Positions 8,499-18,098 are shown, counted from the first letter of the stretch. The stretch is DNA of 64,000 nt from Cognatishimia coralii (GCF_037478305.1 NZ_JBBGAZ010000003.1:62001-126000); one strand, 5' to 3'. Program-made: numbers and translations. Notes: generated by a model from the sequence alone, not told the origin.

Positions 8499-8897
8499 TT
8501 ACAGAATTTTCTGGATGTTTTCCGCCATCATCAGTGACACAGCGTCGCCCTGCATGGTCCATGCGCCGATCTGAGTGACAATAGATGAACTGGTGAAGAG
8601 TTCCTGAATACGGATTGCATAGATATCTGCACCGATCCCGGCAATCATCAGGCCTTTCAGCGCGAAAAAGCCGAGCGCCAACAGAAAAACTCCCAAAAAC
8701 GGCACACGCCGCGCGCGCGATTTGGCTTGCACGATGACATAGCCGTCTTGATCGATGAAGGCCGGCGCATTTGAACGCATGGCTTTAGAGCGTTTGCGAC
8801 GCAAGCGCTTGACACGATACTCGAATTCTTGCTGTTGGATATCCACGTTAACAATACTCAGACAGCGCCCCTGCCTGAGACGCGGTATGCCTGACAA
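8499..8897 (-). CDS. Small membrane protein, unknown function
   Basis: Up to 132 aa. There is an Arg/Lys-rich N-terminal part (VKRLRRKRSKAMR), then one clear membrane segment (about residues 66-90: VPFLGVFLLALGFFALKGLM), then an extracytoplasmic tail. I do not recognise the family. The start is uncertain: the longest frame begins with TTG at 8897 without a good ribosome-binding site, and starts at 8861 or 8846 are possible. The tail (QIGAWTMQGDAVSLMMAENIQK) looks constrained, so the frame is probably real. Confidence 0.6.
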   Translation of the reverse strand: MSGIPRLRQGRCLSIVNVDIQQQEFEYRVKRLRRKRSKAMRSNAPAFIDQDGYVIVQAKSRARRVPFLGVFLLALGFFALKGLMIAGIGADIYAIRIQELFTSSSIVTQIGAWTMQGDAVSLMMAENIQKIL

Positions 8898-8926
8898 ATG
8901 TGGCGAGATTTAGGCAATAGCCGGGA

Positions 8927-9802
8927 TTAGTCCGCCCGGCGTGTGAGGGTCAGCGTGGTCCATTCCCCGATCTCTTCGCGATGCGTGACATCAAAGCCGG
9001 TTGCGTCATAGGCCGCAACGACTTCGTCAGCTTGCTCGTTCAGAATGCCGGAAAGGATCGCGTGGCCTTTTGGCGCGATGTTCTGGCCCATATCAGGGGC
9101 CAGCATCACCAAAGGAGCCTTCAGAATATTGGCAAAGACCAGATCGAAGGGCGCTTTCGCCAGCAGATCCGCGTGGCCAAAGCCGGCCGCCTCTAGGCAA
9201 ATAACACGACCGACCAGATCATTGGCTTTGACGTTGGCTTCGGCCACATCAACAGCCACCTGGTCGATATCGCTGGCCAAAACAGTTTCCGGCCAGATCC
9301 GCGCGGCGGCCATACCCAGAACCGCTGTACCACATCCGATATCCGCAACGTTATGGCCATGAAAACCACCGTCCACCAGTCGATCCAGCGCGCGCAAACA
9401 CCCCAGCGTCGTGCCATGATGTCCGGTGCCAAAGGCCATGGCTGCCTCAATCAGCAGAGGCTCGCATCCCTCTGGCACCTGATCCGCGTCATGGCTACCG
9501 TATACAAAGAACCGCCCCGCCTGCACCGGAGACAGCTCCCGTTTGACCTTGGCGACCCAATCGGTATCCGGCAGCTCGCTCACCGCGAAATCCTTGGCGC
9601 CGAAGGCTGCCGCCAAAAGCGCCAAGCCGGCTTCGTCCGGCGCTTCGGTGAAATAGCCTCCGACTTCCCAAAGCCCAGACCCGTCTTCGATTTCAAACAC
9701 ACCCACGCCGGTTGGCATGGGATCAAGGTTCTCCATCGCTTCGCCAAGTTTGTCAGCATTATCTTTGCCGGTCAGGGTGGTCAGAGCTGTGAAAGTGGGC
9801 AT
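8927..9802 (-). CDS. prmA: Ribosomal protein L11 methyltransferase PrmA
   Basis: 291 aa from MPTFTALTTL at 9802. An upstream extension in the frame overlaps the MATE gene and is not PrmA-like. There is a class I methyltransferase fold with the AdoMet loop VADIGCGTAVLGMAAA, the PrmA motif AMAFGTGHHGTTLGCL, and the catalytic NxxxxPL-type motif FANILKAPLVMLAP. It trimethylates L11 on the ribosome. It lies downstream of the MATE and MFS genes on the same strand with a gap of 52 bases. Confidence 0.94.
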   Translation of the reverse strand: MPTFTALTTLTGKDNADKLGEAMENLDPMPTGVGVFEIEDGSGLWEVGGYFTEAPDEAGLALLAAAFGAKDFAVSELPDTDWVAKVKRELSPVQAGRFFVYGSHDADQVPEGCEPLLIEAAMAFGTGHHGTTLGCLRALDRLVDGGFHGHNVADIGCGTAVLGMAAARIWPETVLASDIDQVAVDVAEANVKANDLVGRVICLEAAGFGHADLLAKAPFDLVFANILKAPLVMLAPDMGQNIAPKGHAILSGILNEQADEVVAAYDATGFDVTHREEIGEWTTLTLTRRAD

Positions 9803-9854
9803 TTGGGGCCTCTTGCGTAGGGATGCATCCCTTTGGCGGAAATATGATCCGGGA

Positions 9855-11204
9855 TCAAGCGGGCTCTTGGGAAGTTGCTGGGTCTGACTGCCCAAGAGAC
9901 GCAACAAAACGCCATCCCCAGAAAGCCGATAGGATACCGACAGCAGAGCCAACCATGGCTTGCGCATAAACCGCGCCGGTCGCGCCGGTCAGGCTGGCCA
10001 TCCACCAGGCCACGGGCAGCATCAAAACGCCGTCCCTGAGCCAGGTCATCAGCGTCGCGCGGATGGGTTTGCCCAAAGAGTTGAAGGCCGACACCGAGAC
10101 AAACAACCCACCCAGCAAAATGAAGCTGGCCGAGCCGACATAGCCGAAAGCGCGATAGACCTCTGCCCCTTCGGAGGACAGGTTGAAGGCCGCGATAATG
10201 CTGCTGGCACTCAAGGACAAAACGGCCCAGGCGAAAACGGTATAGCCCAAGCAGAACAGCAGAGCGTCGCGATATGTCGTGCGCACCCGCGCCCAGAGTT
10301 CAGCGCCATAGTTCTGACCAAAGATGCCTCCGACCGCACCTGACAGCGAAAAGATCGACCCGAAGGCAACCACGCTGACGCGGTTCACAACAGCCCAGCC
10401 TGCAACGGCGCTGTCGCCGAATGGGGCGATGACCGAGGTCAGGATATAATAGCCAAAGGGCGTCGCCATTTGTGTCAGCAAGGCAGGTCCCGCGACGGCG
10501 AAAAAGGGCAACACACAGCGTTTCAGCGCGGCAACGGTGGGCGGCGCAAGCAGGTCGTGTTTCCCGATCAGAAACCGCATGGCCTGAATGGCCAGTGTGA
10601 TGCGAAACAGAACAATTCCGATTGCCGCCCCGTCCAGCCCAAGCAGATAAATCAGCGGAGGATCGATAAACAGCAACAACACACCGCCACTAACCGTCAC
10701 ATACATCGCGCGCCGCCCATCGCCTTCAGCGCGCAAAATCGCCGAGCCCGATAGGCCGATTGCCATAATCGCCAAGGACGGGATCGTGATCAAAAGATAG
10801 CGGGCGGCCATCTCAAGCGTCTCGCCTTGCGCGCCCACGAGTTCCAGCAAGGGATAGCGGAACAAAACGATCAACGTTGCCACGCAGGCCTGAAAGCCGA
10901 CGGTCAGGATCATCGCCGAGGTCGCCTCTTCGCGCGCTCGATCCATATCGCCCCGTCCGATCTGGCGCGAGACAATCGCCGTTGTGGCAATCATCATGCC
11001 CACTCCCGTGGACACGGAAAAGAACTGCACCGCAAAGGCAAAGCCGATGGCGGCCACCAGTTGCTCGTTGCCGAAATAGGCGATCCAGAAGAGGTTCACG
11101 AGGTCGACGAGGAACACAAAGGTAATCCCCACGCCCCCCAACAGGGTCATGCGTGTCACATGCCCCATTGTGGATCCGTCCAGGAATCTGCCGCGCTCTG
11201 CCAT
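9855..11204 (-). CDS. MATE-family multidrug efflux transporter
   Basis: 449 aa with about 12 hydrophobic segments in two homologous halves, as in MATE/NorM proteins (DinF-like). Typical stretches are GVGMMIATTAIVSRQIGRGD in the first half and GSIFSLSGAVGGIFGQNYGA in the second. It would export cationic compounds against Na+ or H+. It starts two bases after the stop of the MFS gene, so the two transporters form a transcription unit. The substrate is not predictable. Confidence 0.88.
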   Translation of the reverse strand: MAERGRFLDGSTMGHVTRMTLLGGVGITFVFLVDLVNLFWIAYFGNEQLVAAIGFAFAVQFFSVSTGVGMMIATTAIVSRQIGRGDMDRAREEATSAMILTVGFQACVATLIVLFRYPLLELVGAQGETLEMAARYLLITIPSLAIMAIGLSGSAILRAEGDGRRAMYVTVSGGVLLLFIDPPLIYLLGLDGAAIGIVLFRITLAIQAMRFLIGKHDLLAPPTVAALKRCVLPFFAVAGPALLTQMATPFGYYILTSVIAPFGDSAVAGWAVVNRVSVVAFGSIFSLSGAVGGIFGQNYGAELWARVRTTYRDALLFCLGYTVFAWAVLSLSASSIIAAFNLSSEGAEVYRAFGYVGSASFILLGGLFVSVSAFNSLGKPIRATLMTWLRDGVLMLPVAWWMASLTGATGAVYAQAMVGSAVGILSAFWGWRFVASLGQSDPATSQEPA

Positions 11205-11206
11205 CG

Positions 11207-12439
11207 CTATTCCGCCGGAGCTGCCAACGGGCGTTGCAAACGGGTTTCATAGCCTTTGACCGGATGGCGCGGAATAAGCAGCGCCAGACAGAAAGAGATC
11301 GCAGCGCCCCCGGCTGCCATGATGAACACAATCGCTGGGGAATAGAGCCACAAGAGCCCCAAAAGAACCGGCAGGAACACTGCTGCAATATGGTTGATCG
11401 TAAAGGCCACCGCCGCCGTGGGCGCAATATCTGCCGGATCCGCGATCTTTTGGAAATAGGTCTTCATCGCCAAGGCCATCGAAAACAACAGGTGGTCCAC
11501 CACGTAAAGCACCATGGCAAGCACGACACCCCATCCAAAGAAATAGATCCCCCCATAGGCGAGGAAGACCAGAACCAACCCAATGTATTCCACCAAAAGC
11601 GTCCGTTGCTCTCCGAACCGCGCAACGATTTGGCCGATAAAGGGCGCAAAGATCATATTGGCGATCAGGTTGATCAGAAAAAGACCGGTCAGGTGATGCA
11701 CGTCAAAGCCAAAGCGTTCGACCATCATAAAGCCTGCGAAGACCACAAAGATCTGACGCCGTGCACCGGCCATAAAGGTCAGCGCATAATAGAGCCAATA
11801 GCGCTTGCGCAGGATCATCTTTTTGATCTGCGGGGTCTCGGATTCATATTGCGGATAGGCAAAGAGCGCGAACAGCGCGAGCCCCACCGTCAAAAGACCC
11901 GAAACGAGAAACACAAAGTTATAGCTCAGACCAAGACCTTCCCAGGTCATCACAATGAGCACGTAAATCACCAGCGTGCTGGCAGACCCAACAGCCGCCA
12001 ACCAACCCAACGCCTGCGGGGCACGCTCTTTCTTAAGCCATTGAAGTTGAACGGATTGATTGACCGTCTCGTAATAATGAAAGCCGATCGAGCTGAGCAA
12101 CGTGATCATCAAAATGCCGCCAAGCGTCGGGAACCAAGCCGTGACGGCACTTGCAGCACCAAGCAGCACGAGAGACAAAAGCCCCAACACCTGCTCGCGA
12201 ATAAAGATGATCACAAAGATTACGAGGAAGGACAAAAAGCCTGGGATCTCGCGGACCGTGTGCAAAAGGCCAATGTCTGAACCATCGAAATTGGCGACTT
12301 CAATCACGAAGTTATTCAGCAGCGCCGACCAGGTCGAAAACGCCAATGGCATGGCAATCGCCATCAGAACCAAAAGGCCGAAGGGGCGTTGCCAGACGGG
12401 GCGGTCAGAGGCCGCGCTTAAAGGGACTTTTTCAAACAT
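11207..12439 (-). CDS. Major facilitator superfamily transporter
   Basis: 410 aa with about 12 predicted membrane helices. A central cytoplasmic loop (residues about 195-215) is followed by the second half (ARRQIFVVFAGFMMVERFGFDVHHLTGL). The canonical MFS motif A (GxxxDRxGRR) is weak, so the subfamily cannot be named. It is followed directly by the MATE gene. The 86 bases separating it from priA show no clear promoter. Confidence 0.78.
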   Translation of the reverse strand: MFEKVPLSAASDRPVWQRPFGLLVLMAIAMPLAFSTWSALLNNFVIEVANFDGSDIGLLHTVREIPGFLSFLVIFVIIFIREQVLGLLSLVLLGAASAVTAWFPTLGGILMITLLSSIGFHYYETVNQSVQLQWLKKERAPQALGWLAAVGSASTLVIYVLIVMTWEGLGLSYNFVFLVSGLLTVGLALFALFAYPQYESETPQIKKMILRKRYWLYYALTFMAGARRQIFVVFAGFMMVERFGFDVHHLTGLFLINLIANMIFAPFIGQIVARFGEQRTLLVEYIGLVLVFLAYGGIYFFGWGVVLAMVLYVVDHLLFSMALAMKTYFQKIADPADIAPTAAVAFTINHIAAVFLPVLLGLLWLYSPAIVFIMAAGGAAISFCLALLIPRHPVKGYETRLQRPLAAPAE

Positions 12440-12525
12440 ACTTCGCGCTTACGCCTGTTTTCACCCTATGGCGAGCGAAATCCGCGCGCCTAAGGTGTGC
12501 GGAACTGAACAGTTGTCAGTTGTAG

Positions 12526-14721
12526 TCAGTAAAAACTCTGTGGATCGATATCGACGGACAGACGTAGATCGCCCTTTGGTTTCACCTGACTTACCCACGT
12601 TGCCAAAGCCTGTTGGATCGGCGCGGACTTCTCGGCCTTCACCAAAAGGCGCACGCGATGGCGACCTCTGACACGAGCAATCGGCGCGGGCGCGGGTCCA
12701 AACACCTGCGCGCCGATTTCGCGCAATGGCCCATCATTGCGCGCCAATTGGTTCCCGATATCAAAGACTTGCTGCACATCAGGAGAGGACAGAATGATCC
12801 CGGCCATGCGCCCATAAGGAGGCACGCCTGCATGCCGGCGCTGATCAGCTTCGGCCTGCCAAAACCCTTCTTCGTCGCCGGATAAAATCGCACGAATAAC
12901 CGGATGATCCGGCTGAAACGTCTGCATCAATGCCGTGCCTTTTCGTTCCGAACGCCCCGCGCGCCCCGCCACCTGACGCATCAATTGAAACGTGCGTTCT
13001 GCCGCGCGCATGTCAGAGCCCTGAAGGCCAAGGTCCGCATCAATCACCCCCACCAAGGTCAACAAAGGAAAGTTATGCCCCTTGGCCACCAATTGCGTGC
13101 CGATGATGATATCCGCGCCACCCTCGGCAATCTGGTTGATCCCCTCTTTCAACGCACGCGCCGAGCCAAAGAGATCCGAGGACAAAACCGCCAACCGCGC
13201 CTCTGGAAAATGCGCCTGCGCCTCTTCGGCAAGCCGTTCCACACCCGGCCCCACAGGCGCCAGCTTGCCCTCAACCCCACAACTCGGGCAGGCCTCGGGC
13301 ATAGGTTTGCTCTCGCCGCATTGATGACAGAGCAGACGTTTCAGGAACCGATGCTCCACCATCCGTGCGTCGCAATGGTCGCAGCCGACCTGATGCCCAC
13401 AGGCCCGACAGATCGTCACCGGAGCATAGCCGCGGCGGTTGATAAACAACAGCGATTGCTCACCTTTTTCCAACCGACTGCGCACAGCGGACTGCAAGGT
13501 CGGCGAAATCCATTGCGCGCTCGGCAGGTCCTCAACCCGCATATCAATCGCGCGCATATCCGGCAGAACCGCCGGCCCAAAGCGCGAGGTCAGCTCGATA
13601 CGCTCATACTTTCCGGCATCCGCATTGGCCCAGCTCTCAAGGCTTGGTGTCGCAGAGGCCAGAATAACCCGTGCGCCACACAGGCTCGCACGCAGAACCG
13701 CCATATCGCGGGCGTTATAAAGCACCCCGTCGTCCTGCTTATACGAGGTGTCATGTTCCTCATCGACCACGATCAGACCCAGGTTCTGAAACGGCAGGAA
13801 CAAGGCCGAGCGCGCCCCAATCACCACCTGAGCGCCGCCCTGCCCGACCATTCGCCAGATCCGGCGGCGTTCGGTCATGGTCACGCCCGAATGCCATTCT
13901 GCAGGCTTAGCCCCAAAGCGTGCCTCAACCCGCGTGAGGAACTCGGCGGTCAAAGCGATCTCGGGCAATAGCACTAAAGCCTGCCGTCCGGCTTCAATAC
14001 AGGCAGCCACCGCCTCTAGATAAACCTCGGTCTTCCCAGACCCCGTGACGCCACGCAGCAAGGAAGTGCCGTAGACTTCATCCTTGATACCTGCCGAAAC
14101 CTTCTCAGCCGCAGCCGCCTGGTCCTCAGTCAGCTCTTTCGGCCCAAAATCCGCATCCATCCGCCGATAAGGCTGATCGCGCGGTGTGTCCTCTTCCAGG
14201 ACAACCCCTTGCTTAACAAGGCCCTTCACGACGGACGATGTCACCCCCGCCAACTCGGACACTTCCTTTAGCGTAAACCCAAGCCCGCCATACTCCCGCA
14301 AAGCCTCAATCACCCGCGTGCGGGCATCTGTTACGCGATCAGGCGCACCTTCTCCAAGGCGATAAATCTTGCGCATAGACGGCGGATCACTCAGCCCCGG
14401 CGCCCGCGTCGCGAGCCGCAGCATAGCAGGCATGGAGGTCAGCGTATAACTCGCCGCCTTCTCCAGAAACATGCGCATTTCTGACCGCATCGGCGCCACA
14501 TCCAGCACCCGATTGACAGGCCGCACTTTGGCGATATCCCAATCCCCGCGTCCGCGTCCCCAGACCACGCCCAGCACCTTGCGCGGCCCCAAAGGAACCT
14601 CTACAAACGCGCCCAACCAGCATCCTCCTTCAGGAGCCTTGTAATCCAAGGTCCGGTCCAAGGGCTGGGTGGTCAGGACAGCAACCAGATCACCTGCGTC
14701 AAAGAAGTCCGGGTCTTTCAA
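12526..14721 (-). CDS. priA: Primosomal replication protein PriA (3'-5' helicase)
   Basis: 731 aa from a TTG at 14721, chosen because GAGG lies five bases upstream and the length matches the usual 730. The open frame continues to 15279, but that part is antisense to fsa. It has an N-terminal 3'-DNA-end binding domain (VAVLTTQPLDRTLDYKAPEG), Walker A GVTGSGKTE, a DEEH box (LIVVDEEHDTSYKQ), a two-zinc insert (CRACGHQVGCDHC, CHQCGES, CPSCG) and helicase motifs V and VI (GTQLVAKGHNFP, QVAGRAGRSE). It restarts stalled replication forks. Confidence 0.95.
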   Translation of the reverse strand: MKDPDFFDAGDLVAVLTTQPLDRTLDYKAPEGGCWLGAFVEVPLGPRKVLGVVWGRGRGDWDIAKVRPVNRVLDVAPMRSEMRMFLEKAASYTLTSMPAMLRLATRAPGLSDPPSMRKIYRLGEGAPDRVTDARTRVIEALREYGGLGFTLKEVSELAGVTSSVVKGLVKQGVVLEEDTPRDQPYRRMDADFGPKELTEDQAAAAEKVSAGIKDEVYGTSLLRGVTGSGKTEVYLEAVAACIEAGRQALVLLPEIALTAEFLTRVEARFGAKPAEWHSGVTMTERRRIWRMVGQGGAQVVIGARSALFLPFQNLGLIVVDEEHDTSYKQDDGVLYNARDMAVLRASLCGARVILASATPSLESWANADAGKYERIELTSRFGPAVLPDMRAIDMRVEDLPSAQWISPTLQSAVRSRLEKGEQSLLFINRRGYAPVTICRACGHQVGCDHCDARMVEHRFLKRLLCHQCGESKPMPEACPSCGVEGKLAPVGPGVERLAEEAQAHFPEARLAVLSSDLFGSARALKEGINQIAEGGADIIIGTQLVAKGHNFPLLTLVGVIDADLGLQGSDMRAAERTFQLMRQVAGRAGRSERKGTALMQTFQPDHPVIRAILSGDEEGFWQAEADQRRHAGVPPYGRMAGIILSSPDVQQVFDIGNQLARNDGPLREIGAQVFGPAPAPIARVRGRHRVRLLVKAEKSAPIQQALATWVSQVKPKGDLRLSVDIDPQSFY

Positions 14722-14821
14722 ATCCGCCTCGCAAAAAGGGTTTGCGCTAACACCTCGATGAGGTAAACGAGGCGCGACCCTAGACCAACCCGTAAAAGCC
14801 AACCCAATCAGGACGCGCGTT

Positions 14822-15475
14822 ATGAAATTCTTTGTAGACACTGCAGAAATAGATGCAATCGCAGAACTCAACGACTTTGGCATGGTCGATGGTGTCACCA
14901 CCAATCCATCGCTGATCAAAAAATCCGGCCGTGACATCATCGAAGTCACCAAAGAGATCTGCGAGCTGGTCTCTGGCCCCGTTTCCGCCGAGGTCACCGC
15001 GACCGATGCAGACACCATGATCGCCGAAGGCCGCAAACTGGCCGAGATCGCGGACAATATCGCGGTCAAAGTCCCGCTGACCTGGGACGGTCTGCAGGCC
15101 TGCAAGACCCTCACCGACGAAGGCAAAATGGTCAACGTCACGCTCTGTTTCTCTGTGAACCAGGCGATCCTCGCCGCGAAAGCTGGCGCGACCTTTATCT
15201 CTCCGTTCATCGGGCGTCTGGATGACATCAACCTCGACGGCATGGACCTGATTGAAGACATCCGCACCGCGTACGACAACTACGGCTACGAGACCCAGAT
15301 CCTCGCGGCCTCGATCCGCACCGCCAACCACATCGCGGAATGTGCACGTATCGGCGCCGACGTGATCACCGCACCTCCTGCGGTCATCAAAGGCATGGTC
15401 AACCACCCGCTGACCGACAAAGGCCTAGCGGCCTTCCTCGCGGACATCGCAGCGGCAGACATCAAGATCCTCTGA
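14822..15475 (+). CDS. fsa: Fructose-6-phosphate aldolase / small transaldolase
   Basis: 217 aa, the short single-domain TalC/FSA subfamily. The Schiff-base lysine is K83 in AVKVPLTW. The N-terminal MKFFVDTAEIDAI and the VDGVTTNPSLIKKSG stretch are family hallmarks. It is either a transaldolase of the pentose phosphate pathway or a fructose-6-phosphate aldolase; sequence alone does not separate the two. It is divergent from priA (100 bases between starts). Confidence 0.93.
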   Translation: MKFFVDTAEIDAIAELNDFGMVDGVTTNPSLIKKSGRDIIEVTKEICELVSGPVSAEVTATDADTMIAEGRKLAEIADNIAVKVPLTWDGLQACKTLTDEGKMVNVTLCFSVNQAILAAKAGATFISPFIGRLDDINLDGMDLIEDIRTAYDNYGYETQILAASIRTANHIAECARIGADVITAPPAVIKGMVNHPLTDKGLAAFLADIAAADIKIL

Positions 15476-15482
15476 TCTTTCT

Positions 15483-15507
15483 CTTGCCCCAAATATCCTG
15501 GGGTGAA
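15483..15507 (+). repeat. Copy 1 of a dispersed CTTGCCCCAAATA intergenic repeat
   Basis: The stretch from CTTGCCCCAAATA to GGGGTGAA starts seven bases after the fsa stop. It is shared nearly letter for letter with 45085-45110 after hisA, and in reverse with 17281-17314 after xerC. CCCC and GGGG can pair around AAATATCCT, a weak hairpin. Confidence 0.7.
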
Positions 15508-15646
15508 TGAGGCGTTCTGCACAGCAGATCGCCTCAGAGGGGCAAAGCCCCTCCACCCCACCTCAAAAAACACCCGCAGGTAGAAAAAACACAAGATATT
15601 GCGAGTGGCTTCTGTTAGAGTGCCACAAAAGACTAACAGGCATCTC

Positions 15647-16354
15647 ATGAGCAGCACGGCAAAAATCGAAGATACTCTGCGCGACAAGATTCTCTCGAAA
15701 CCCGAGATTATCCTTGAAGACCAAGATGTTATGAAGGCGCTTATTGCGGCCAACGAACGCTCTATGGGCGGCAATATTGTCGATTTGCGCGGCATCGCGA
15801 TGGAGCGTCTTGAGGCACGACTGGACCGGCTGGAAGACACGCATCGCAGTGTTATCGCTGCAGCCTATGAAAATCTGGCGGGCACCAATCAGGTACATCG
15901 CGCAATTCTGCGCATGCTGGATCCACTGGAATTTGAGATGTTCCTCAAGGATCTTGACGGCGAAGTTGCCAACATTCTGCGCGTTGATGCGGTTCGTCTG
16001 GTGCTTGAGACCGCGCAGGACGAGAAAGAAGCGCAGATCAAACGCTTGGGCGACGTACTTAGCGTTGCAGAACCCGGTTTTGTCGAACGCTACCTGACCG
16101 GAGGTCGCAATGTACCTGCGCGGCAGGTCACTCTGCGCCAGATGGAAAGTGGGTCGAAACCCGTATTTGGGGAACGTGCTGACTTCATCCGTTCTGAGGC
16201 CTGCCTGAAACTGGATTTCGGCGAAGGCCGCTTGCCTGGTATGCTGGTCATGGGCGCCGAAGATCCGCACCATTTCACGCCGCAGCAGGGCACAGATTTG
16301 CTGAGTTTCTTTGCGGGCGTCTTTGAACGCGCCATGCGGCGCTGGTTGTCGTGA
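15647..16354 (+). CDS. DUF484 family protein
   Basis: 235 aa from MSSTAKIEDTLRDKIL at 15647, with AGG seven bases upstream; a longer frame from 15599 lacks support. It is a DUF484/GAF-like protein: an N-terminal helical segment (ILSKPEIILEDQDVMKALIAA), then a coiled coil (IAMERLEARLDRLEDTHRSVI), then a GAF-like beta domain ending VMGAEDPHHFTPQQGTDLLSFFAGVFERAM. DUF484 genes usually precede xerC, as here. Function unknown. The stop overlaps the xerC start (GTGA). Confidence 0.88.
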   Translation: MSSTAKIEDTLRDKILSKPEIILEDQDVMKALIAANERSMGGNIVDLRGIAMERLEARLDRLEDTHRSVIAAAYENLAGTNQVHRAILRMLDPLEFEMFLKDLDGEVANILRVDAVRLVLETAQDEKEAQIKRLGDVLSVAEPGFVERYLTGGRNVPARQVTLRQMESGSKPVFGERADFIRSEACLKLDFGEGRLPGMLVMGAEDPHHFTPQQGTDLLSFFAGVFERAMRRWLS

Positions 16355-17265
16355 TTTCGCCAGCGGCGACTGCTGCGCGGGACAGTTGGCTTGAGGCCGA
16401 GAAGGCCTTGAAAGGCAATTCAGACAACACGCTTAAGGCCTATTTTGCCGATGTCACAGAGTTCCTCGCCTTCATGAGCGAACATAAGGGCGCGCAGCAA
16501 GGGTTGGCTCCGCTTTCAAAACTCACGGTGTCAGATATGCGCGCATGGATGGCGCGGATGCGGACTGGCGACGCGGGGCCGCGCACGCTGGCGCGCAAGC
16601 TATCGGCGGTGAAGGGATTTTTCAGGTGGCTGGCAGAGCGTGAGGGATTTGATCCAACCGCTGTTCTGTCAACGCGCGCGCCCAAGTTTCAAAAGAAACT
16701 CCCACGCCCCTTGGCTCCGGACGCGGCCAAGGCCGTGATCGAGACAGTGGAATTTCAAACGCGCGAAGGCTGGCAAGGGGCGCGCGACATCGCTGTTGTC
16801 ACTCTTCTATATGGCTGCGGTTTGCGGATATCTGAGGCTTTGGGGCTGAATGCAGACGCTCACCCCCTGCCCGATGTCCTGCGGATTGTGGGCAAGGGCA
16901 ACAAAGAGCGGTTGGTGCCTGTTATCCCAGCTGCGCGAGATGCGGTTGCCGACTACGTGCGCCAAGCGCCCTTTCCGATGGAACCCGAGCGACCCTTGTT
17001 TATCGGCGCACGTGGCGGACGGCTGAACGCGCGGCATATTCAGGGCGTCATGCAGAATGTACGTATGCAATTGGGACTGCCCGCAAGCGCGACACCACAT
17101 GCAATGCGCCACAGCTTTGCCACCCATCTGCTTGAGGCCGGCGGAGACCTGCGGGCGATACAGGAACTCTTGGGGCATGCTTCGCTGTCGACGACGCAGG
17201 CCTATACGGCTGTGGACACCGCACGCCTCATGGAGGTTTACAACCGCACGCACCCGAAGGCGTAA
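16351..17265 (+). CDS. xerC: Tyrosine recombinase XerC
   Basis: 304 aa from GTG at 16351. It has an N-terminal SAM-like core-binding domain (1-100) and a C-terminal catalytic domain with the full active set: R159 (GCGLRISEAL), K182 (GKGNKER), H250 and R253 (HAMRHSFATHL), H276 (LGHASLSTTQAY) and nucleophile Y285. With XerD it resolves chromosome dimers at dif. The four-base overlap with the DUF484 gene and the lack of neighbouring mobile genes fit XerC rather than a phage integrase. Confidence 0.95.
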   Translation: MISPAATAARDSWLEAEKALKGNSDNTLKAYFADVTEFLAFMSEHKGAQQGLAPLSKLTVSDMRAWMARMRTGDAGPRTLARKLSAVKGFFRWLAEREGFDPTAVLSTRAPKFQKKLPRPLAPDAAKAVIETVEFQTREGWQGARDIAVVTLLYGCGLRISEALGLNADAHPLPDVLRIVGKGNKERLVPVIPAARDAVADYVRQAPFPMEPERPLFIGARGGRLNARHIQGVMQNVRMQLGLPASATPHAMRHSFATHLLEAGGDLRAIQELLGHASLSTTQAYTAVDTARLMEVYNRTHPKA

Positions 17266-17280
17266 CTGGCGGCCCTGCAT

Positions 17281-17314
17281 GCCTCCGGCGGGAGTATTTG
17301 GGGCAAGGTGAAAA
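17281..17314 (-). repeat. Copy 3 (reverse orientation) of the CTTGCCCCAAATA repeat
   Basis: It reads GGAGTATTTGGGGCAAGGTG on the plus strand, 16 bases after xerC. Its complement matches the copies at 15483 and 45085 over the core TTGCCCCAAATA. Confidence 0.6.
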
Positions 17315-17427
17315 CGGCGACTTACTATTCCAAAGATACCCCAATGGGTCCTATGTGGTGTACGGGCACGGCACAGTTGGCAAATTTTGCTCAAAAATTA
17401 ATCAAGCACATCAATTTTTCACCCATT

Positions 17428-17442
17428 GCTGCAACGCAGAAA
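17428..17442 (+). promoter_or_regulatory. Shared element GCTGCAACGCAGAAA upstream of nasT
   Basis: This 15-base string recurs with one change at 19301-19315 upstream of nrtA. It contains CTGC and GCAG arms around AAY. It lies 72 bases before nasT in a 248-base gap that must hold the nasTS promoter. It may be an operator; the binding protein is unknown. Confidence 0.45.
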
Positions 17443-17513
17443 TTCAAGGCGGCCGCCAGTTTTACTATGAAGGGCGCAAGCCAGCCCTGTCTGCATAGCC
17501 ATACGAGTAAATT

Positions 17514-18098
17514 TTGTCAGAGAACCTCACCATCGTTGTCGTCGAGAAAGATCGGGATCGCGCCTGCGCGATTGTCGATTCCTTAGCTGAGACCGGCTCA
17601 CACAAGATTCACGTGCTTTCCGAGGTCAGCGGCTTGGCACGCTCCGTCGCGCGCTTTGCCCCGGATGTGGTCTTGGTCGACGTCACCGATCCATCGCGCG
17701 ACGCGATTGAACAACTGGCTCTGGCCTCCGATCCTTTAGAGCGCCCGGTTGCGCTGTTCGTTGATCGCTCCGATGCGCAACTGACCAAGGCAGCGATTGA
17801 GGCCGGTGTCTCGGCCTATATCGTCGATGGGCTGCAGAATGACCGGATCAAACCGATCCTCGACGCCGCCATTGCACGGTTTCAGATGTTCCAGCGGATG
17901 CGCACCGAATTGGAAACCACCAAACGCGCGCTTGAGGAACGCAAGATCGTGGATCGGGCCAAGGGCATTATTATGAAAGCCCGGGGCGTGGGCGAAGAGG
18001 ACGCCTATGCGCTGCTGCGTAAAACCGCGATGGATCAGAGCAAGCGCGTGGCGGATGTTGCCCAGGCGCTGGTCACGGCCTCGGAGCTATTGTCATGA
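17514..18098 (+). CDS. nasT: NasT: ANTAR-domain nitrate-responsive antiterminator
   Basis: 194 aa from TTG at 17514 with only a weak ribosome-binding site. The N-terminal receiver-like domain (1-120) keeps an Asp near the phosphorylation position (D56 in LVDV). A coiled linker follows (QRMRTELETTKRALEER), then an ANTAR RNA-binding domain (about 140-194) with IVDRAKGIIMKARGVGEEDAY and AYALLRKTAMDQSKRVADVA. In known NasST systems, NasS sequesters NasT until nitrate or nitrite releases it; NasT then binds paired hexaloop hairpins in leader RNA and prevents termination. Its stop overlaps the start of nasS (ATGA). Confidence 0.93.
   Translation: MSENLTIVVVEKDRDRACAIVDSLAETGSHKIHVLSEVSGLARSVARFAPDVVLVDVTDPSRDAIEQLALASDPLERPVALFVDRSDAQLTKAAIEAGVSAYIVDGLQNDRIKPILDAAIARFQMFQRMRTELETTKRALEERKIVDRAKGIIMKARGVGEEDAYALLRKTAMDQSKRVADVAQALVTASELLS

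Noticed and set aside
14722..15279. 186-codon upstream extension of the priA frame
   Set aside because: It is antisense to the well-supported fsa gene, and the TTG at 14721 with GAGG upstream gives the normal PriA length.
16351..17265. Tyrosine recombinase as evidence of a mobile element
   Set aside because: It is chromosomal XerC, coupled to a DUF484 gene, with no phage or island genes nearby.
17361..17377. TTGGCAAATTTTGCTC upstream of nasT as a sigma-54 promoter
   Set aside because: The GG and GC dinucleotides are two bases too close for a -24/-12 promoter.
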